From the NCBI GenBank assembly GCA_030834125.1, contig JAURFW010000001.1, positions 96,200 through 160,199 of the forward strand: a stretch of DNA of 64,000 nt. Reading direction: 5' to 3'. Under the pieces are notes generated by a model that saw nothing but the letters and a program-made list of their open reading frames with translations, made no database searches and was not told where the DNA came from. Positions 45,422 through 55,041 of this stretch are shown in pieces; position 1 is the stretch's first letter, and every line of letters starts with the position of its first letter. This stretch comes from Bacteroidota bacterium. GTDB taxonomy: Bacteria > Bacteroidota > Bacteroidia > NS11-12g > UBA955. The translations under genes were made by a program, and so were the position numbers.

Positions 45422-47164
45422 ATGAAAAAAGTACTTACCCATTTGTTAACCTTTGTTTTAGGAATTTTTCTTGGCCTCGGCGTTCTAATCGGTATTATGG
45501 CTATTGCTATTAGTAGTCTTGGCGAATTTGAAGATAACTATGAATTAAAAGACCATTCAGTATTAAATATCACATTGGGAAGTTCAATACCCGAACAGGG
45601 TTCAGATGATCCACTTCAAGAAATAACAAATAAAATCACTAATCAATCAAATACTATTGGTCTTAATCAATTAAGATTAGCGCTTAATAATGCCGAAACC
45701 AACCCCAAAATAAAAGGTGTTGTCATAGATGCTGGTAACTATGCAGGAGGTATTGCCCATGCCAGTGAAATAAGAAATGCAATTAATAAATTTAAAAAAT
45801 CTGGAAAATGGGTTTTTGCATATTCAAATAACTATTCTGAACAAGGAATTTATATTGCTTCAGCATGTGACAGCGTATTTGCAAATCCGCAAGGTATAAT
45901 TGAATTTAACGGTATTAGTAGTGGAATACTAATGTATAAAGGATTACTTGATGAATTAGGAGTACAGGTACAGGTATTCAAAGTTGGAACTCATAAAGGT
46001 GCCGTTGAACCATTTGTGCAAAAAGAACTTTCCGAGGAGAATAGATCTCAAATAATTAAGTATTTAACTGATATTTATAAAGTTCAGGTAAAAGACATTG
46101 CAAATGATAAAAATATAGATTTCGAATCATTATGGGATATTGCAATGAGTCAAAAAGTAGTAACCGTTAATGATGCTCAAGAACATGGACTTATCCATAA
46201 AACTATATATTGGGACCACTTAGAAAAAAACATTGAGAAAAAAGTAAGTAATCCAAAATATGTTAAAGTTTCAGAGTTTTTAAAAGTTGAGGAAACATAT
46301 AAATACAAAGAAGATAAAATTGCCGTTTTGTATATGGACGGCGATATTGTACCTGGTAATTCAAAAGACAAGGGACAAATTTCAGGAGATTATTATGCTA
46401 ACCTAATTCGCAATATTCGTAAGGACAAAAAAATAAAAGCGTTAGTAATTAGAGTAAATAGCCCGGGCGGAAGCTCTCAAGCAAGCGATATTATTGCGCG
46501 AGAAATAGAGTTAACCAAGAAGAAGATGCCCGTTATTGCTTCTTATGGAAATGTTGCAGCTTCTGGTGGATATTACATATCATGTTTGGCCGATAGTATT
46601 TTTGCCCTTCCAAACAGTATTACTGGCTCTATTGGTGTTTTTGCATTAATACCCAATACAAAAGAATTCTTCAATAAATACACTCATTTAAATTATGAAT
46701 CAGTTGGCGTGGGCGATCATTCAGAACTTTGGCGACCTGATCAACCGCTAAATTCTTTCCAGGCCCAAGTCATGCAAAATACTGTAAACCAGATATACAT
46801 AGATTTTAAAAAGACTGTTGCTCGCGGCAGAGGTCTAACTATGACTGAAGTAGAACAACTAGCTCAAGGAAAGGTATACTCTGGAATTATCGCAAAACAA
46901 ATTGGCCTAATCGATGATTTTGGTAACATAGAACGTGCAATATCAGCTGCTGCAGCTAAATCTAAAGTGGAAAATTACAGAATTGTGGAGTATCCAAAAT
47001 CTCAAAGTCCCTTACAAGAGATTTTCAATGCTGGAATTGAAACATACATGGATAATACTGTTAGCAAATCTGCAGTAATCAAAGCAGTGAATAAATCTCA
47101 AAAGGATTTGATTAATATTCAAGGTATTCAAATGAGACTTCCTTGGTCGATAGAAATTCATTAA
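45422..47164 (+). CDS. sppA: Signal peptide peptidase SppA (67K type)
   Basis: A 580-aa inner-membrane serine protease that degrades cleaved signal peptides. A single N-terminal transmembrane helix is followed by two related ClpP-like domains; the Lys of the Ser-Lys dyad is in KVGTHKGAVEPFVQ (first domain) and the Ser in NVAASGGYYIS (second). Length matches the two-domain E. coli-type SppA. Its own promoter lies 27 nt upstream, and the TetR operon begins 88 nt later. Confidence 0.95.
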   Translation: MKKVLTHLLTFVLGIFLGLGVLIGIMAIAISSLGEFEDNYELKDHSVLNITLGSSIPEQGSDDPLQEITNKITNQSNTIGLNQLRLALNNAETNPKIKGVVIDAGNYAGGIAHASEIRNAINKFKKSGKWVFAYSNNYSEQGIYIASACDSVFANPQGIIEFNGISSGILMYKGLLDELGVQVQVFKVGTHKGAVEPFVQKELSEENRSQIIKYLTDIYKVQVKDIANDKNIDFESLWDIAMSQKVVTVNDAQEHGLIHKTIYWDHLEKNIEKKVSNPKYVKVSEFLKVEETYKYKEDKIAVLYMDGDIVPGNSKDKGQISGDYYANLIRNIRKDKKIKALVIRVNSPGGSSQASDIIAREIELTKKKMPVIASYGNVAASGGYYISCLADSIFALPNSITGSIGVFALIPNTKEFFNKYTHLNYESVGVGDHSELWRPDQPLNSFQAQVMQNTVNQIYIDFKKTVARGRGLTMTEVEQLAQGKVYSGIIAKQIGLIDDFGNIERAISAAAAKSKVENYRIVEYPKSQSPLQEIFNAGIETYMDNTVSKSAVIKAVNKSQKDLINIQGIQMRLPWSIEIH

Positions 47165-47177
47165 TTATCGATAACAA

Positions 47178-47217
47178 CCTTTATTTAAAGGAAACTCAAC
47201 ACGCAAACAAAGTTTCC
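47178..47217 (+). promoter_or_regulatory. Inverted repeats upstream of the TetR-RND operon (candidate operator)
   Basis: CCTTTA-TT-TAAAGG (47178-47191) is followed at once by GGAAACT-N14-AGTTTCC (47190-47217). The second lies about 16 nt upstream of the -7 element of the TetR gene, where an autorepressor could act. The first may also serve as a weak sppA hairpin, but it lacks a T tract. Confidence 0.4.
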
Positions 47218-47232
47218 AATTTGGATTTTTAT

Positions 47233-47240
47233 TAGTTTTG
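47233..47240 (+). promoter_or_regulatory. TAnnTTTG -7 element for the TetR-RND operon
   Basis: TAGTTTTG, 12 nt before the ATG at 47253. The ORF-track start (TTG 47238) falls inside it and is therefore rejected. Confidence 0.5.
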
Positions 47241-47252
47241 CGCCTGCAAAAA

Positions 47253-47852
47253 ATGGAAATCCAAGAAAGGATAATTAGTACTGCTGAAAATTTATATTTC
47301 ACTTCGGGTCTAAGAAGTATTTCCTTGGATGATGTTTGCAAACCATTAAGAATTTCTAAAAAGACACTTTATAAATATTTTGGCAAAAAAGAGGACCTAG
47401 TAAGGTCTTCTTTTCTAGGTTTTTTCAATCGTATAGAAATAGAAATTGCTGAAATAGCAAATAGGTACCATAACCCAGTCGAACAGTTATGGCATGCATC
47501 TGATATAGCAATTAAAAAATTATCTGAAATAAACCCAACATTTATAAAAGAATTAAAACAATATCATCAAAATATCTATTTAGAGATTGTTGGAATTAGA
47601 AAAAACTTTGTTCGCAAAATGGTTCACCAAAACATAATCATAGGAATTGAATTGGGGTATTTTAGAAAAGAAATTCCTATAGAATTTATAAGCGAAGTTT
47701 TTTCCAATGAGCTATTACATATAACACAAAAAATGGCATCTCGAGAAACCCATTTTGAACCCATTTTAATTAAAAGCTTAATTGAATATCATGTTAGGGG
47801 AATTGCTTCACAGCAAGGTCAAGAAGCTGTATTACAATATTTCAAAAAATAA
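47253..47852 (+). CDS. TetR-family transcriptional regulator
   Basis: A 199-aa repressor with the N-terminal helix-turn-helix QERIISTAENLYFTSGLRS ... LRISKKTLYKYFGKKEDLV and an all-helical ligand-binding C-terminal domain. It leads the TolC-HlyD-RND genes (7 nt to the next), the classic arrangement of a locally acting efflux repressor. Its ligand is unknown. The start was moved to the ATG at 47253, as the track TTG lies in the promoter. Confidence 0.93.
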   Translation: MEIQERIISTAENLYFTSGLRSISLDDVCKPLRISKKTLYKYFGKKEDLVRSSFLGFFNRIEIEIAEIANRYHNPVEQLWHASDIAIKKLSEINPTFIKELKQYHQNIYLEIVGIRKNFVRKMVHQNIIIGIELGYFRKEIPIEFISEVFSNELLHITQKMASRETHFEPILIKSLIEYHVRGIASQQGQEAVLQYFKK

Positions 47853-47859
47853 AGATAAA

Positions 47860-49230
47860 ATGATAAAATACATCGCAATCGGTTTAATGCTTTTAGCCTC
47901 AATAGGTATAAATGCTCAGTCTGAAGAAAATCAATCCTCAGAAAAACTGTCTTTAGTGCAAGCTATAGATCACGCGCTAAAAAATAATTCCGATTTAATG
48001 AAAGCAAACATTGACATTAGCATTTCAAAAGAAACTATAAAACAGACGGTAGCAATTGGATTACCACAAATAAGCACTACTGCAGCTTATCAGCATTACT
48101 TAACAGTACCTGGTCAATGGATTAAAAATTTTGCATTTCAACCTGGCGCGCCTGAGTACATATTTCTACAATTCCAACAAAAGGTAAATAGTACTGCCAA
48201 TATTTCAGTAAATCAACTCTTATTTGATGGTTCATATTTAGTTGGACTGAAAGCAACACAAGAATTTCTCAATATGAGTAAATTTATTAAAAATCAGACC
48301 GAAGCAGAATTAATATCAAACGTTACAAAATCATACTTAGCAGTGGTTAGTACTGAGTTAAACATCGAATTGCTCAACGCCAATATTGAAACAGTAAAAA
48401 AGAGTCTACATGATGTTACTGCAATGTATGAGGAAGGTTTTACAGAGGATTTAGATGTAAAACGTCTAAAACTATCACTTTCAAACCTAGAAGTTGAAAA
48501 ACAAAAACTAGATAACGCGGTATCCTTTCTAAAGAATGCTTTAAAAGTACAAATAGGTATGTCCGTGAGCAAGGAAATTGAACTAACAGACAAAATTGAA
48601 ACTGTAGATGAGAAAATCACTATGATAGATTCTGATAATATGGAAAAATTTGATGTTAGCATGCGTCCAGAATACAGCATATTAGACCAATCCATTCGTT
48701 TAGGTAAATTAGATAAGAAACGATATCAGATGGGATTTCTTCCTCGTTTGGTTGGCTTCTACCAGCATCAAGAAATGACCATGCGCCCAGAATTCAATTT
48801 CTTTGAAAGCAATCTTACGCCCAATAATAATTGGGTTCCTTCAGATGTAGTTGGTTTACAACTTCAATGGACGCTTTTTGATGGTTTAAGTACTGCATCA
48901 AAAATCAGGGAAGTACAATACAAAATAGACCAAGCGCAAATTGACTTGGACAATTTCAAAAATGCGGCTACAATGCAATATTATAACGCTTTACAAACAA
49001 TTAAGGTTAGAGTGGAGCAAGCAGATATTCAAAAATCAAACTTGAATCTTGCGAATGAAATTCATGAAAAAACATTGTTAAAATTTAAAGAGGGAGTGGG
49101 TAGTACTTTAGAAATTTCTCAAGCTGAGACTGAGTTAAAAGCTGCTCAAATTAATTATATCAATGCACTTTACGATCTAGTAATCGCAAAAATTGACTAT
49201 TACAATTCAATCGGAAAAACAATTAAATAA
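47860..49230 (+). CDS. TolC-family outer membrane efflux protein
   Basis: A 456-aa TolC homologue with signal peptide (KYIAIGLMLLASIGINAQ) and the two OEP repeats of alpha-helical barrel (DHALKNNSDLMKANIDI ... LLKFKEGVGSTLEISQAE). It forms the outer-membrane channel of the tripartite pump. The start at 47860 avoids the long overlap with TetR in the track and gives a complete signal peptide. It ends 1 nt before the adaptor gene. Confidence 0.93.
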   Translation: MIKYIAIGLMLLASIGINAQSEENQSSEKLSLVQAIDHALKNNSDLMKANIDISISKETIKQTVAIGLPQISTTAAYQHYLTVPGQWIKNFAFQPGAPEYIFLQFQQKVNSTANISVNQLLFDGSYLVGLKATQEFLNMSKFIKNQTEAELISNVTKSYLAVVSTELNIELLNANIETVKKSLHDVTAMYEEGFTEDLDVKRLKLSLSNLEVEKQKLDNAVSFLKNALKVQIGMSVSKEIELTDKIETVDEKITMIDSDNMEKFDVSMRPEYSILDQSIRLGKLDKKRYQMGFLPRLVGFYQHQEMTMRPEFNFFESNLTPNNNWVPSDVVGLQLQWTLFDGLSTASKIREVQYKIDQAQIDLDNFKNAATMQYYNALQTIKVRVEQADIQKSNLNLANEIHEKTLLKFKEGVGSTLEISQAETELKAAQINYINALYDLVIAKIDYYNSIGKTIK

Positions 49231-49231
49231 A

Positions 49232-50359
49232 ATGAATAAGAACCCACTATTAATTGCTGGATTAGCACTAGTTGGATGGTTTACATCTTGCGGAAATAAT
49301 TCAGGCAATCCTGAGAATGCAAAAATTCAAACTGAGTTAGACAGTATTCGTGCTGAGATTGGGAAGCTTCAAACAAGAGAGGCTGAGTTAATGGCAATGC
49401 TTGGAGATAATGCAGATGCCAAAAACAAACTTGTTGAAATCATGGAGGTTCAAACATCTAAGTTTGTAAGTGAAATCACAGTCGAAGGTATCGTTAATGC
49501 ATCGGGGAGCACTATTGCAACGGCAAAAGCCCCAGGTACTGTTACTGATATCCTCGTAAAAGAGGGTCAAACTGTTCAAAAAGGTCAGATCCTTGCTACT
49601 CTAGATCGTACGGCATTGGAAAGTTCAAAAAGAGAACTAGAGCAACAATTAAGTTTTGCCAATACTATTTATGAAAAGCAGTATCGTTTGTGGGAAAAGG
49701 GCATAGGTACAGAGGTGCAGTATTTAACAGCAAAAAATCAAAGAGATGCAATTGAAAAAAGCCTAAATACTCTAAACAGCAATATTGATATGTATAATAT
49801 TAAATCTGCGATTAGTGGAACAGTTGAGTCTATTGATTTAAAGATTGGTCAGGTTGCTTCACCGGGTATGCCATATTTCAAGTTGTTGAACCTAAGTAAT
49901 ATAAAGGTGAAAGCTGAGGTTTCAGAATCCTATTCGGGTAAAATAAACGCTGGTGACAGTGTAAGAATTTTATTTCCTGATCTCAATCAGACCGTTTCTG
50001 GAATTGTAAGTTTTGCCTCTAAGTTTATTGATCCTTTAAACAGGACTTTCAAGGTAGAGGTTTCATTACCAAAGGTAAATTCGATCAAGCCTAATATGAT
50101 TGCCAAGCTGAGAATCCTTGAATACATAAAGAATGACGCAATTGCTATACCTGCAAATTCAATCCAAAGTACAGAACTTGGGACTTTTGTTATGCTATAC
50201 AGTACAGAAGAAAAATCCGCTAGAAAGGTGAATATTATTATTGGCAAGACCAATATGAATTCTACCGAAATACTAGGAGGGCTGAACCCTGGCGATCAAT
50301 TAATTGTTAATGGTTTCCAAGAATTGGCAGATGGTCAAAAAGTTTCAATAGCAAAATAA
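49232..50359 (+). CDS. HlyD/RND efflux periplasmic adaptor lipoprotein
   Basis: A 375-aa membrane-fusion protein with a lipobox (GWFTSCGNN), an N-terminal coiled-coil segment, a biotinyl-lipoyl domain (APGTVTDILVKEGQTVQKGQ), an alpha-hairpin, and the SGTVESIDLKIGQ and beta-barrel regions. It links the RND transporter to TolC. It sits between the tolC-like and RND genes with 1-nt gaps on both sides. Confidence 0.94.
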   Translation: MNKNPLLIAGLALVGWFTSCGNNSGNPENAKIQTELDSIRAEIGKLQTREAELMAMLGDNADAKNKLVEIMEVQTSKFVSEITVEGIVNASGSTIATAKAPGTVTDILVKEGQTVQKGQILATLDRTALESSKRELEQQLSFANTIYEKQYRLWEKGIGTEVQYLTAKNQRDAIEKSLNTLNSNIDMYNIKSAISGTVESIDLKIGQVASPGMPYFKLLNLSNIKVKAEVSESYSGKINAGDSVRILFPDLNQTVSGIVSFASKFIDPLNRTFKVEVSLPKVNSIKPNMIAKLRILEYIKNDAIAIPANSIQSTELGTFVMLYSTEEKSARKVNIIIGKTNMNSTEILGGLNPGDQLIVNGFQELADGQKVSIAK

Positions 50360-50360
50360 A

Positions 50361-53300
50361 ATGGCGAAGAAATCTTTTAAAGAATTCGGTCCTACTAGTT
50401 GGAGTATCGATAACCGAACCAGTATTTATATCCTGACCATATTTATAAGTATTGCAGGAATATTTTCATACATCAAATTACCCAAAGAACAGTTTCCTGA
50501 CATAGTTATTCCAACAATTTATGTGCAGACCGTTTACCCGGGATCATCTCCAAAGGATATTGAAAACCTAATAACCAAGCCAATTGAGAAGAAAATCAAA
50601 TCAATAAGCGGAGTTAAAAAGTTAAAAAGTCAATCTAAACAGGACTTTTCAATCATTACTGTTGAGTTTGATACAGATGTAGATGTTCCTGTAGCAAAAG
50701 CTAAAGTTAAAGATGAAGTTGATAAGGCAAAGGCTGATTTGCCAAATGACTTAGATTCAGACCCATCTGTGATGGAGGTAAACTTTAGCGATATGCCAAT
50801 TTTGTACATTAACATGTCCGGGGACTATAGCTTACAAGATTTAAAACGCTATGCAGAAATTGCGAAGGATAAGATAGAATCGCTGCCCTCAATTACCCGA
50901 GTAGACATGGTAGGTGCTTTGGATCGCGAAATACAAATAAACCTGAACCTTACTAAAATGGTTGGGGCTGGAATCACAATTGACGATATAGTTCGCGGTA
51001 TTCAATTTGAAAATATGCGTATTTCAGGAGGAAATATTGACATTGACAAAATGAAAAGAACATTGAGTGTATCTGGGGAATTCAAAAATGCTTTTGAAAT
51101 TGGAAACACCGTAATTAGGAGTAACACTGGTGCAACACTTTACATCAAAGATGTTGCTGAAATAGTGGATGGATTCAAAGAAAAGGAAAGCTACGCACGA
51201 TTAGAAGGTGAAAATGTAATCACACTAAATATTGTCAAGCGTTCTGGTGAGAACCTAATCCAAGCATCTGATGATTGTAGGTCAATTATCTCTGAACTTC
51301 AGTCTAACGGTGCATTCCCAAAGAATTTAAACGTAGTTTTTACAGGCGACCAAAGCACACAGACTCGTGTTACGGTTCATGATCTGATTAATACCATTAT
51401 CATTGGTTTCATTCTTGTAACGTTGATTTTAATGTTCTTTATGGGTACTACAAATGCCATTTTTGTAGGGCTTTCAGTTCCGCTATCATGCTTTGTTGCA
51501 TTCTTGATTATGCCATCTATTGGATTCAGTTTAAACTTTATTGTTTTATTTTCATTTTTATTGGCTTTAGGTATTGTTGTAGATGACGCAATTGTTGTAA
51601 TTGAAAATACCCATAGAATTTTCAATAAAGAGGATTTATCAATTGTAGATTCTGCAAAAAAAGCAGCCGGTGAAGTTTTCCTACCAGTATTATCCGGAAC
51701 TCTAACTACCCTATCACCTTTTGTTCCATTGGCATTTTGGAAAGGTGTAGTTGGTAAATTTATGTTCTTTCTCCCTGTAACACTTATCATTACTCTCTTG
51801 GCCTCACTTTTGGTAGCTTATATTATCAATCCTGTTTTTGCTGTTGATTTCATGCAAAAAGATGAAAAACCAAAAAGAACAGCTGAGAGTAATAAGAAGT
51901 TTATTAAAAATGCTGCTATTTGGAGCATTTTAGCATTAATTGGTTATTTAGCGGGAGGATTTGGTTTAGGTAATTTTATTATTCTTTTATTCTCTTTATA
52001 TGCTTTACACTATTGGTTTTTAAAAGGATTTATTCATCGCTTTCAAACCATTCGTTGGCCGAAGGTGCAAGAAGGTTACAGAAAGATTGTTGCCTGGTCT
52101 TTATCTGGGAAGCGTTCATTAATGATTCTAGTATCATTGATCGGATTATTTGTATTAAGTATTGTTATTACTGCTCTGCGTAAACCTGAAGTAGTATTCT
52201 TCCCACAAGCCGATCCCAATTTCACTTATATCTATATGACTTTACCCACTGGAACAAGTGCAAAGCATACCGACAGTATTGTAAAAATTGCTGAAGAAAA
52301 GGTTTTTGACGTATTAAATAAAGAAACGAATAAGGAGCTAGTTGAAAGTGTTATTTCTAACGTAGCTGTAGGTGCAACTGACCCCAATAGCGGTGACAGA
52401 AGTATTAATAGTAATATGGGTAAGATTACGGTTGCATTTGTAGAATTTTCAAAACGGAATGGACAAAGTACTCAAAAAATCCTTGATGAAATAAGAAAAA
52501 ATCTTTCAGGATTTGCTGGAGTTGAAATGACCATAGAAAAGGAACGTAATGGACCTCCTGTAGGGAAAGCGATTAATATTGAAATTAGAGGAGATGAATT
52601 TGAAACATTGGTAAAAACAGGGGCTTCTTTGAAACTTTACCTAGAGGATAAAAAAATTCCGGGTGTTGAAGAGTTAAAAAGTGACTTTGTTAGTTCAAAG
52701 CCAGAAGTTCAAATTGTTATTGACAGAGAAAGAGCAAACCGCTATGGTATTAGTACAACCCAAATAGGGATGTTATTGAGAAATAGTATATATGGTGCTG
52801 AAGCTTCTAAATTTAAAGATGAAAATGAAGACTACCCTATTATGGTTAGAATTGAAAAATCTACCACAAATGATTTAAATGCTCTTTTAAATACGAGAAT
52901 TGCTTTTCGTGATATGATTGCGGATGGTATGCTTCGTCAGATTCCTTTGAGCGCAGTGGCAGATGTAAAGTATACTAACTCATATGGTGGAATAAACAGA
53001 TTAAATCAAAAGCGAGTTATTACTTTAGCGTCTAATGTACTTGGTGGCTATGCTCCAAATGAAGTTGTTACTAATGTAGAACAAGCACTTAAGAGATATC
53101 CAAATACCGATGGAATTGAAATTGCATTAACTGGAGAACAACAGGAACAAAAAGAGACTGCGGGATTCCTTGGAACGGCAATGTTAGCTTCAATTGCTTT
53201 AATTATCGTAATATTGGTTTCTCAATTCAATTCCATCTCTAAACCTATTATTATTTTGAGTGAAATCTTGTTCTCAGTAATAGGTGTATTCCTTGGATTT

Positions 53301-53786
53301 GCCATATTTGACATGAGTTTTTCAGTTATCATGACAGGTATTGGTTTAGTTGCACTTGTGGGGATTGTTGTTAGAAATGGAATTTTAATTGTTGAGTTTG
53401 CAGATCAGCTTAGAAATGAGGGTATGACATTAAAAGAAGCCGTTATTGAATCAGGTAGAACAAGAATGACACCAGTAATGTTAACTGCCGCAAGTACAAT
53501 TCTAGGACTAATTCCACTTGCTGTTGGTTTAAATATGGACTTTATAACTTTATTTACTGAACTAAATCCTCATATTTATTTTGGAGGTGATAGCGTTGCA
53601 TTCTGGGGACCTTTGAGTTGGACTATGATCTTTGGTTTAGGATTTGCAACAATACTTACCTTGTTCATCCTTCCAAATCTTTATTATTTAAATGAATTAA
53701 CGAAAGTTCGGATTTACAAACTCTTTGGAATTAAATACAATCCAGATAAAGAACTAAAACCAAATCGAGGTAAGAACAAGAATTGA
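50361..53786 (+). CDS. RND-family efflux transporter (AcrB/HAE1-like inner membrane pump)
   Basis: A 1141-aa proton-driven RND pump, about 12 transmembrane helices with two large periplasmic loops. N-terminal FKEFGPTSWSIDNRTSIYI, the relay Asp pair in GIVVDDAIVVIEN (TM4), and the second-half GIVVRNGILIVEFADQL are visible. An insertion of about 100 residues relative to AcrB lies between TM6 and TM7 (DFMQKDEKPKRTAE onward, with two added hydrophobic segments). Probable substrates are drugs or metabolites, unknown from sequence. It is the last gene of the operon. Confidence 0.95.
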   Translation: MAKKSFKEFGPTSWSIDNRTSIYILTIFISIAGIFSYIKLPKEQFPDIVIPTIYVQTVYPGSSPKDIENLITKPIEKKIKSISGVKKLKSQSKQDFSIITVEFDTDVDVPVAKAKVKDEVDKAKADLPNDLDSDPSVMEVNFSDMPILYINMSGDYSLQDLKRYAEIAKDKIESLPSITRVDMVGALDREIQINLNLTKMVGAGITIDDIVRGIQFENMRISGGNIDIDKMKRTLSVSGEFKNAFEIGNTVIRSNTGATLYIKDVAEIVDGFKEKESYARLEGENVITLNIVKRSGENLIQASDDCRSIISELQSNGAFPKNLNVVFTGDQSTQTRVTVHDLINTIIIGFILVTLILMFFMGTTNAIFVGLSVPLSCFVAFLIMPSIGFSLNFIVLFSFLLALGIVVDDAIVVIENTHRIFNKEDLSIVDSAKKAAGEVFLPVLSGTLTTLSPFVPLAFWKGVVGKFMFFLPVTLIITLLASLLVAYIINPVFAVDFMQKDEKPKRTAESNKKFIKNAAIWSILALIGYLAGGFGLGNFIILLFSLYALHYWFLKGFIHRFQTIRWPKVQEGYRKIVAWSLSGKRSLMILVSLIGLFVLSIVITALRKPEVVFFPQADPNFTYIYMTLPTGTSAKHTDSIVKIAEEKVFDVLNKETNKELVESVISNVAVGATDPNSGDRSINSNMGKITVAFVEFSKRNGQSTQKILDEIRKNLSGFAGVEMTIEKERNGPPVGKAINIEIRGDEFETLVKTGASLKLYLEDKKIPGVEELKSDFVSSKPEVQIVIDRERANRYGISTTQIGMLLRNSIYGAEASKFKDENEDYPIMVRIEKSTTNDLNALLNTRIAFRDMIADGMLRQIPLSAVADVKYTNSYGGINRLNQKRVITLASNVLGGYAPNEVVTNVEQALKRYPNTDGIEIALTGEQQEQKETAGFLGTAMLASIALIIVILVSQFNSISKPIIILSEILFSVIGVFLGFAIFDMSFSVIMTGIGLVALVGIVVRNGILIVEFADQLRNEGMTLKEAVIESGRTRMTPVMLTAASTILGLIPLAVGLNMDFITLFTELNPHIYFGGDSVAFWGPLSWTMIFGLGFATILTLFILPNLYYLNELTKVRIYKLFGIKYNPDKELKPNRGKNKN

Positions 53787-54061
53787 TTGAATTATTATTG
53801 AGAGGGGGGACTGAAAAGCTCTCCTTTTATTTAAAACCTTATCAAAAATATAAAAATGAAAACTAATAGTTCATTTAAAACAACCAATAATCAGTTCAAA
53901 GCAAAACCAATCATTTTATAATTTACAATCTCTATTTCCGCACCATCTACAAATTCACCAGGTAATAACTTCACAGATTTATGTTAGTAGTTAGTTATTG
54001 AGCAATAAAAAAGGGAGTATATATATATATGCTCCCTTTTTTATTTTTAATTGAAACTCAA
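53787..54061. other. Non-coding gap between the RND operon and the coiled-coil gene
   Basis: 275 nt of mostly AT-rich sequence. A weak hairpin (GAGAG at 53800-53804 with CTCTC at 53819-53823, then CCTTTT) may end the RND operon; it is poorer than the other terminators here. A possible 21-codon ORF at 53856 has no supporting features. The strong bidirectional terminator at 54007-54042 is listed separately. I see no tRNA or structured RNA. Confidence 0.4.
54007..54042. terminator. Bidirectional intrinsic terminator
   Basis: AAAAAAGGGAG ... CTCCCTTTTTT stem of 11 bp flanking a TA-rich arm/loop (TATATATATATATG), with A and T tracts on both sides. It serves the RND operon from the left and the coiled-coil gene from the right. 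Confidence 0.85.
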
Positions 54062-54982
54062 TTAATTCAATGTGAATGTATTCTTTTGCCTTAATAATCC
54101 TCTGGTCCAAAGTTCAGTAGTATACTTTCCTTTTTTTAGTTTACCTTTTAATGTTCCACTGGGGGGGAAACTAATCTTAACTTTTTGCAATGCACCATCA
54201 AATTTAACAACTTCTTTAACGGTGTTTACTTGAGATTTATCTTGTAATTTTTTATTAGTCAATGATAAAACACCACCATCTGGATCGATCAATCTAATGG
54301 TTACTTCCTCTTCAACAATTTCTGTAACCATTGGGTTCTCTAAAATATCATATGATAGTTTGAATTTATGAATTTTAGAAGCTTTATCTTTTAATCTTCC
54401 TTTATTATCGTATGCTGAAGTAATAAGTGTTCCAAATTGAGGAATTGCACCTCTCTCAAGTCTTTCTTTTAATTCTACATTTTCTACTTCTACAGCCTCT
54501 TTCTCGTTCACCACAACCTCGTATCCAACAATAATAGAATCACGCTCGTGTCTAATTGTATCCAACTGCGCAGTTAGAGTAGTGATTTTATCTTTGGCGT
54601 CTGCTAATTGCTTTTTGATACCTGAAAGATTTACTTTTTTACCAGAAGAGTTTACATTAATATCTCCGCCTGAATATTCAAGCAATTGCCTCCTTAAGTA
54701 TCTTATTTGCTGATACGCTGCAATAACCTTAGGGTTATTATCTCCTTCCAATTCCGTTACCTTATTGGCTAACATTTGGTTTTCTTCCTGAAGTGACTGT
54801 ACTATTGCATCTAATGAATCTTCCATGCGCATTAACTCTTTTTGCATAGAGTCTCTCATTGAAACAAGTTCTAATTGTTTCTGGGCCAGTGCCTCTTCAT
54901 TGTTGAGATAAAGATAGGTATTGGTTCCTGCTGACAAAATCAATAGTATCAACAATACGATAATAACTGCTGTTTTTTTCAT
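54062..54982 (-). CDS. Membrane-anchored or exported coiled-coil protein
   Basis: A 306-aa protein with an N-terminal hydrophobic segment (TAVIIVLLILLILSAGTNTYLYL) then a long heptad coiled coil (~30-190), and a C-terminal ~110-residue beta-rich domain (SYDILENPMVTEIVEE ... KGKYTTELWTRGLL). The signal looks like an anchor rather than a cleaved peptide. I do not recognise a named family, though such proteins occur near envelope genes in Bacteroidota. The start is the ATG at 54982; the track start is in the leader. Confidence 0.8.
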   Translation of the reverse strand: MKKTAVIIVLLILLILSAGTNTYLYLNNEEALAQKQLELVSMRDSMQKELMRMEDSLDAIVQSLQEENQMLANKVTELEGDNNPKVIAAYQQIRYLRRQLLEYSGGDINVNSSGKKVNLSGIKKQLADAKDKITTLTAQLDTIRHERDSIIVGYEVVVNEKEAVEVENVELKERLERGAIPQFGTLITSAYDNKGRLKDKASKIHKFKLSYDILENPMVTEIVEEEVTIRLIDPDGGVLSLTNKKLQDKSQVNTVKEVVKFDGALQKVKISFPPSGTLKGKLKKGKYTTELWTRGLLRQKNTFTLN

Positions 54983-55000
54983 AAATAAAGTACAATAATA

Positions 55001-55038
55001 CAAATTTAAGAGTACTTCTTAATAATTCTGCAGTACTC
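55001..55038 (-). promoter_or_regulatory. Coiled-coil gene promoter with adjoining inverted repeat
   Basis: Minus-strand TAAATTTG (55001-55008), 18 nt before the ATG. Just upstream is a perfect 7-bp inverted repeat GAGTACT-N15-AGTACTC (55010-55038), one base away from the -7 element and reaching the -33 region. It could be an operator or, less likely, a terminator of the upstream gene (no T tract). Confidence 0.45.
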
Positions 55039-55041
55039 CTT

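Noticed and set aside
45422-47164. sppA as part of a phage-derived ClpP-like system
   Set aside because: Full-length two-domain SppA with standard catalytic Ser and Lys motifs; no phage genes nearby.
53856-53921. 21-codon ORF (MKTNSSFKTT...) after the RND pump
   Set aside because: Very short, AT-rich, with no conservation, promoter or partner that I can support.
54018-54030. TATATATATATAT as a tandem repeat or origin-like element
   Set aside because: It is the AT-rich centre of the bidirectional terminator and has no other supporting features.
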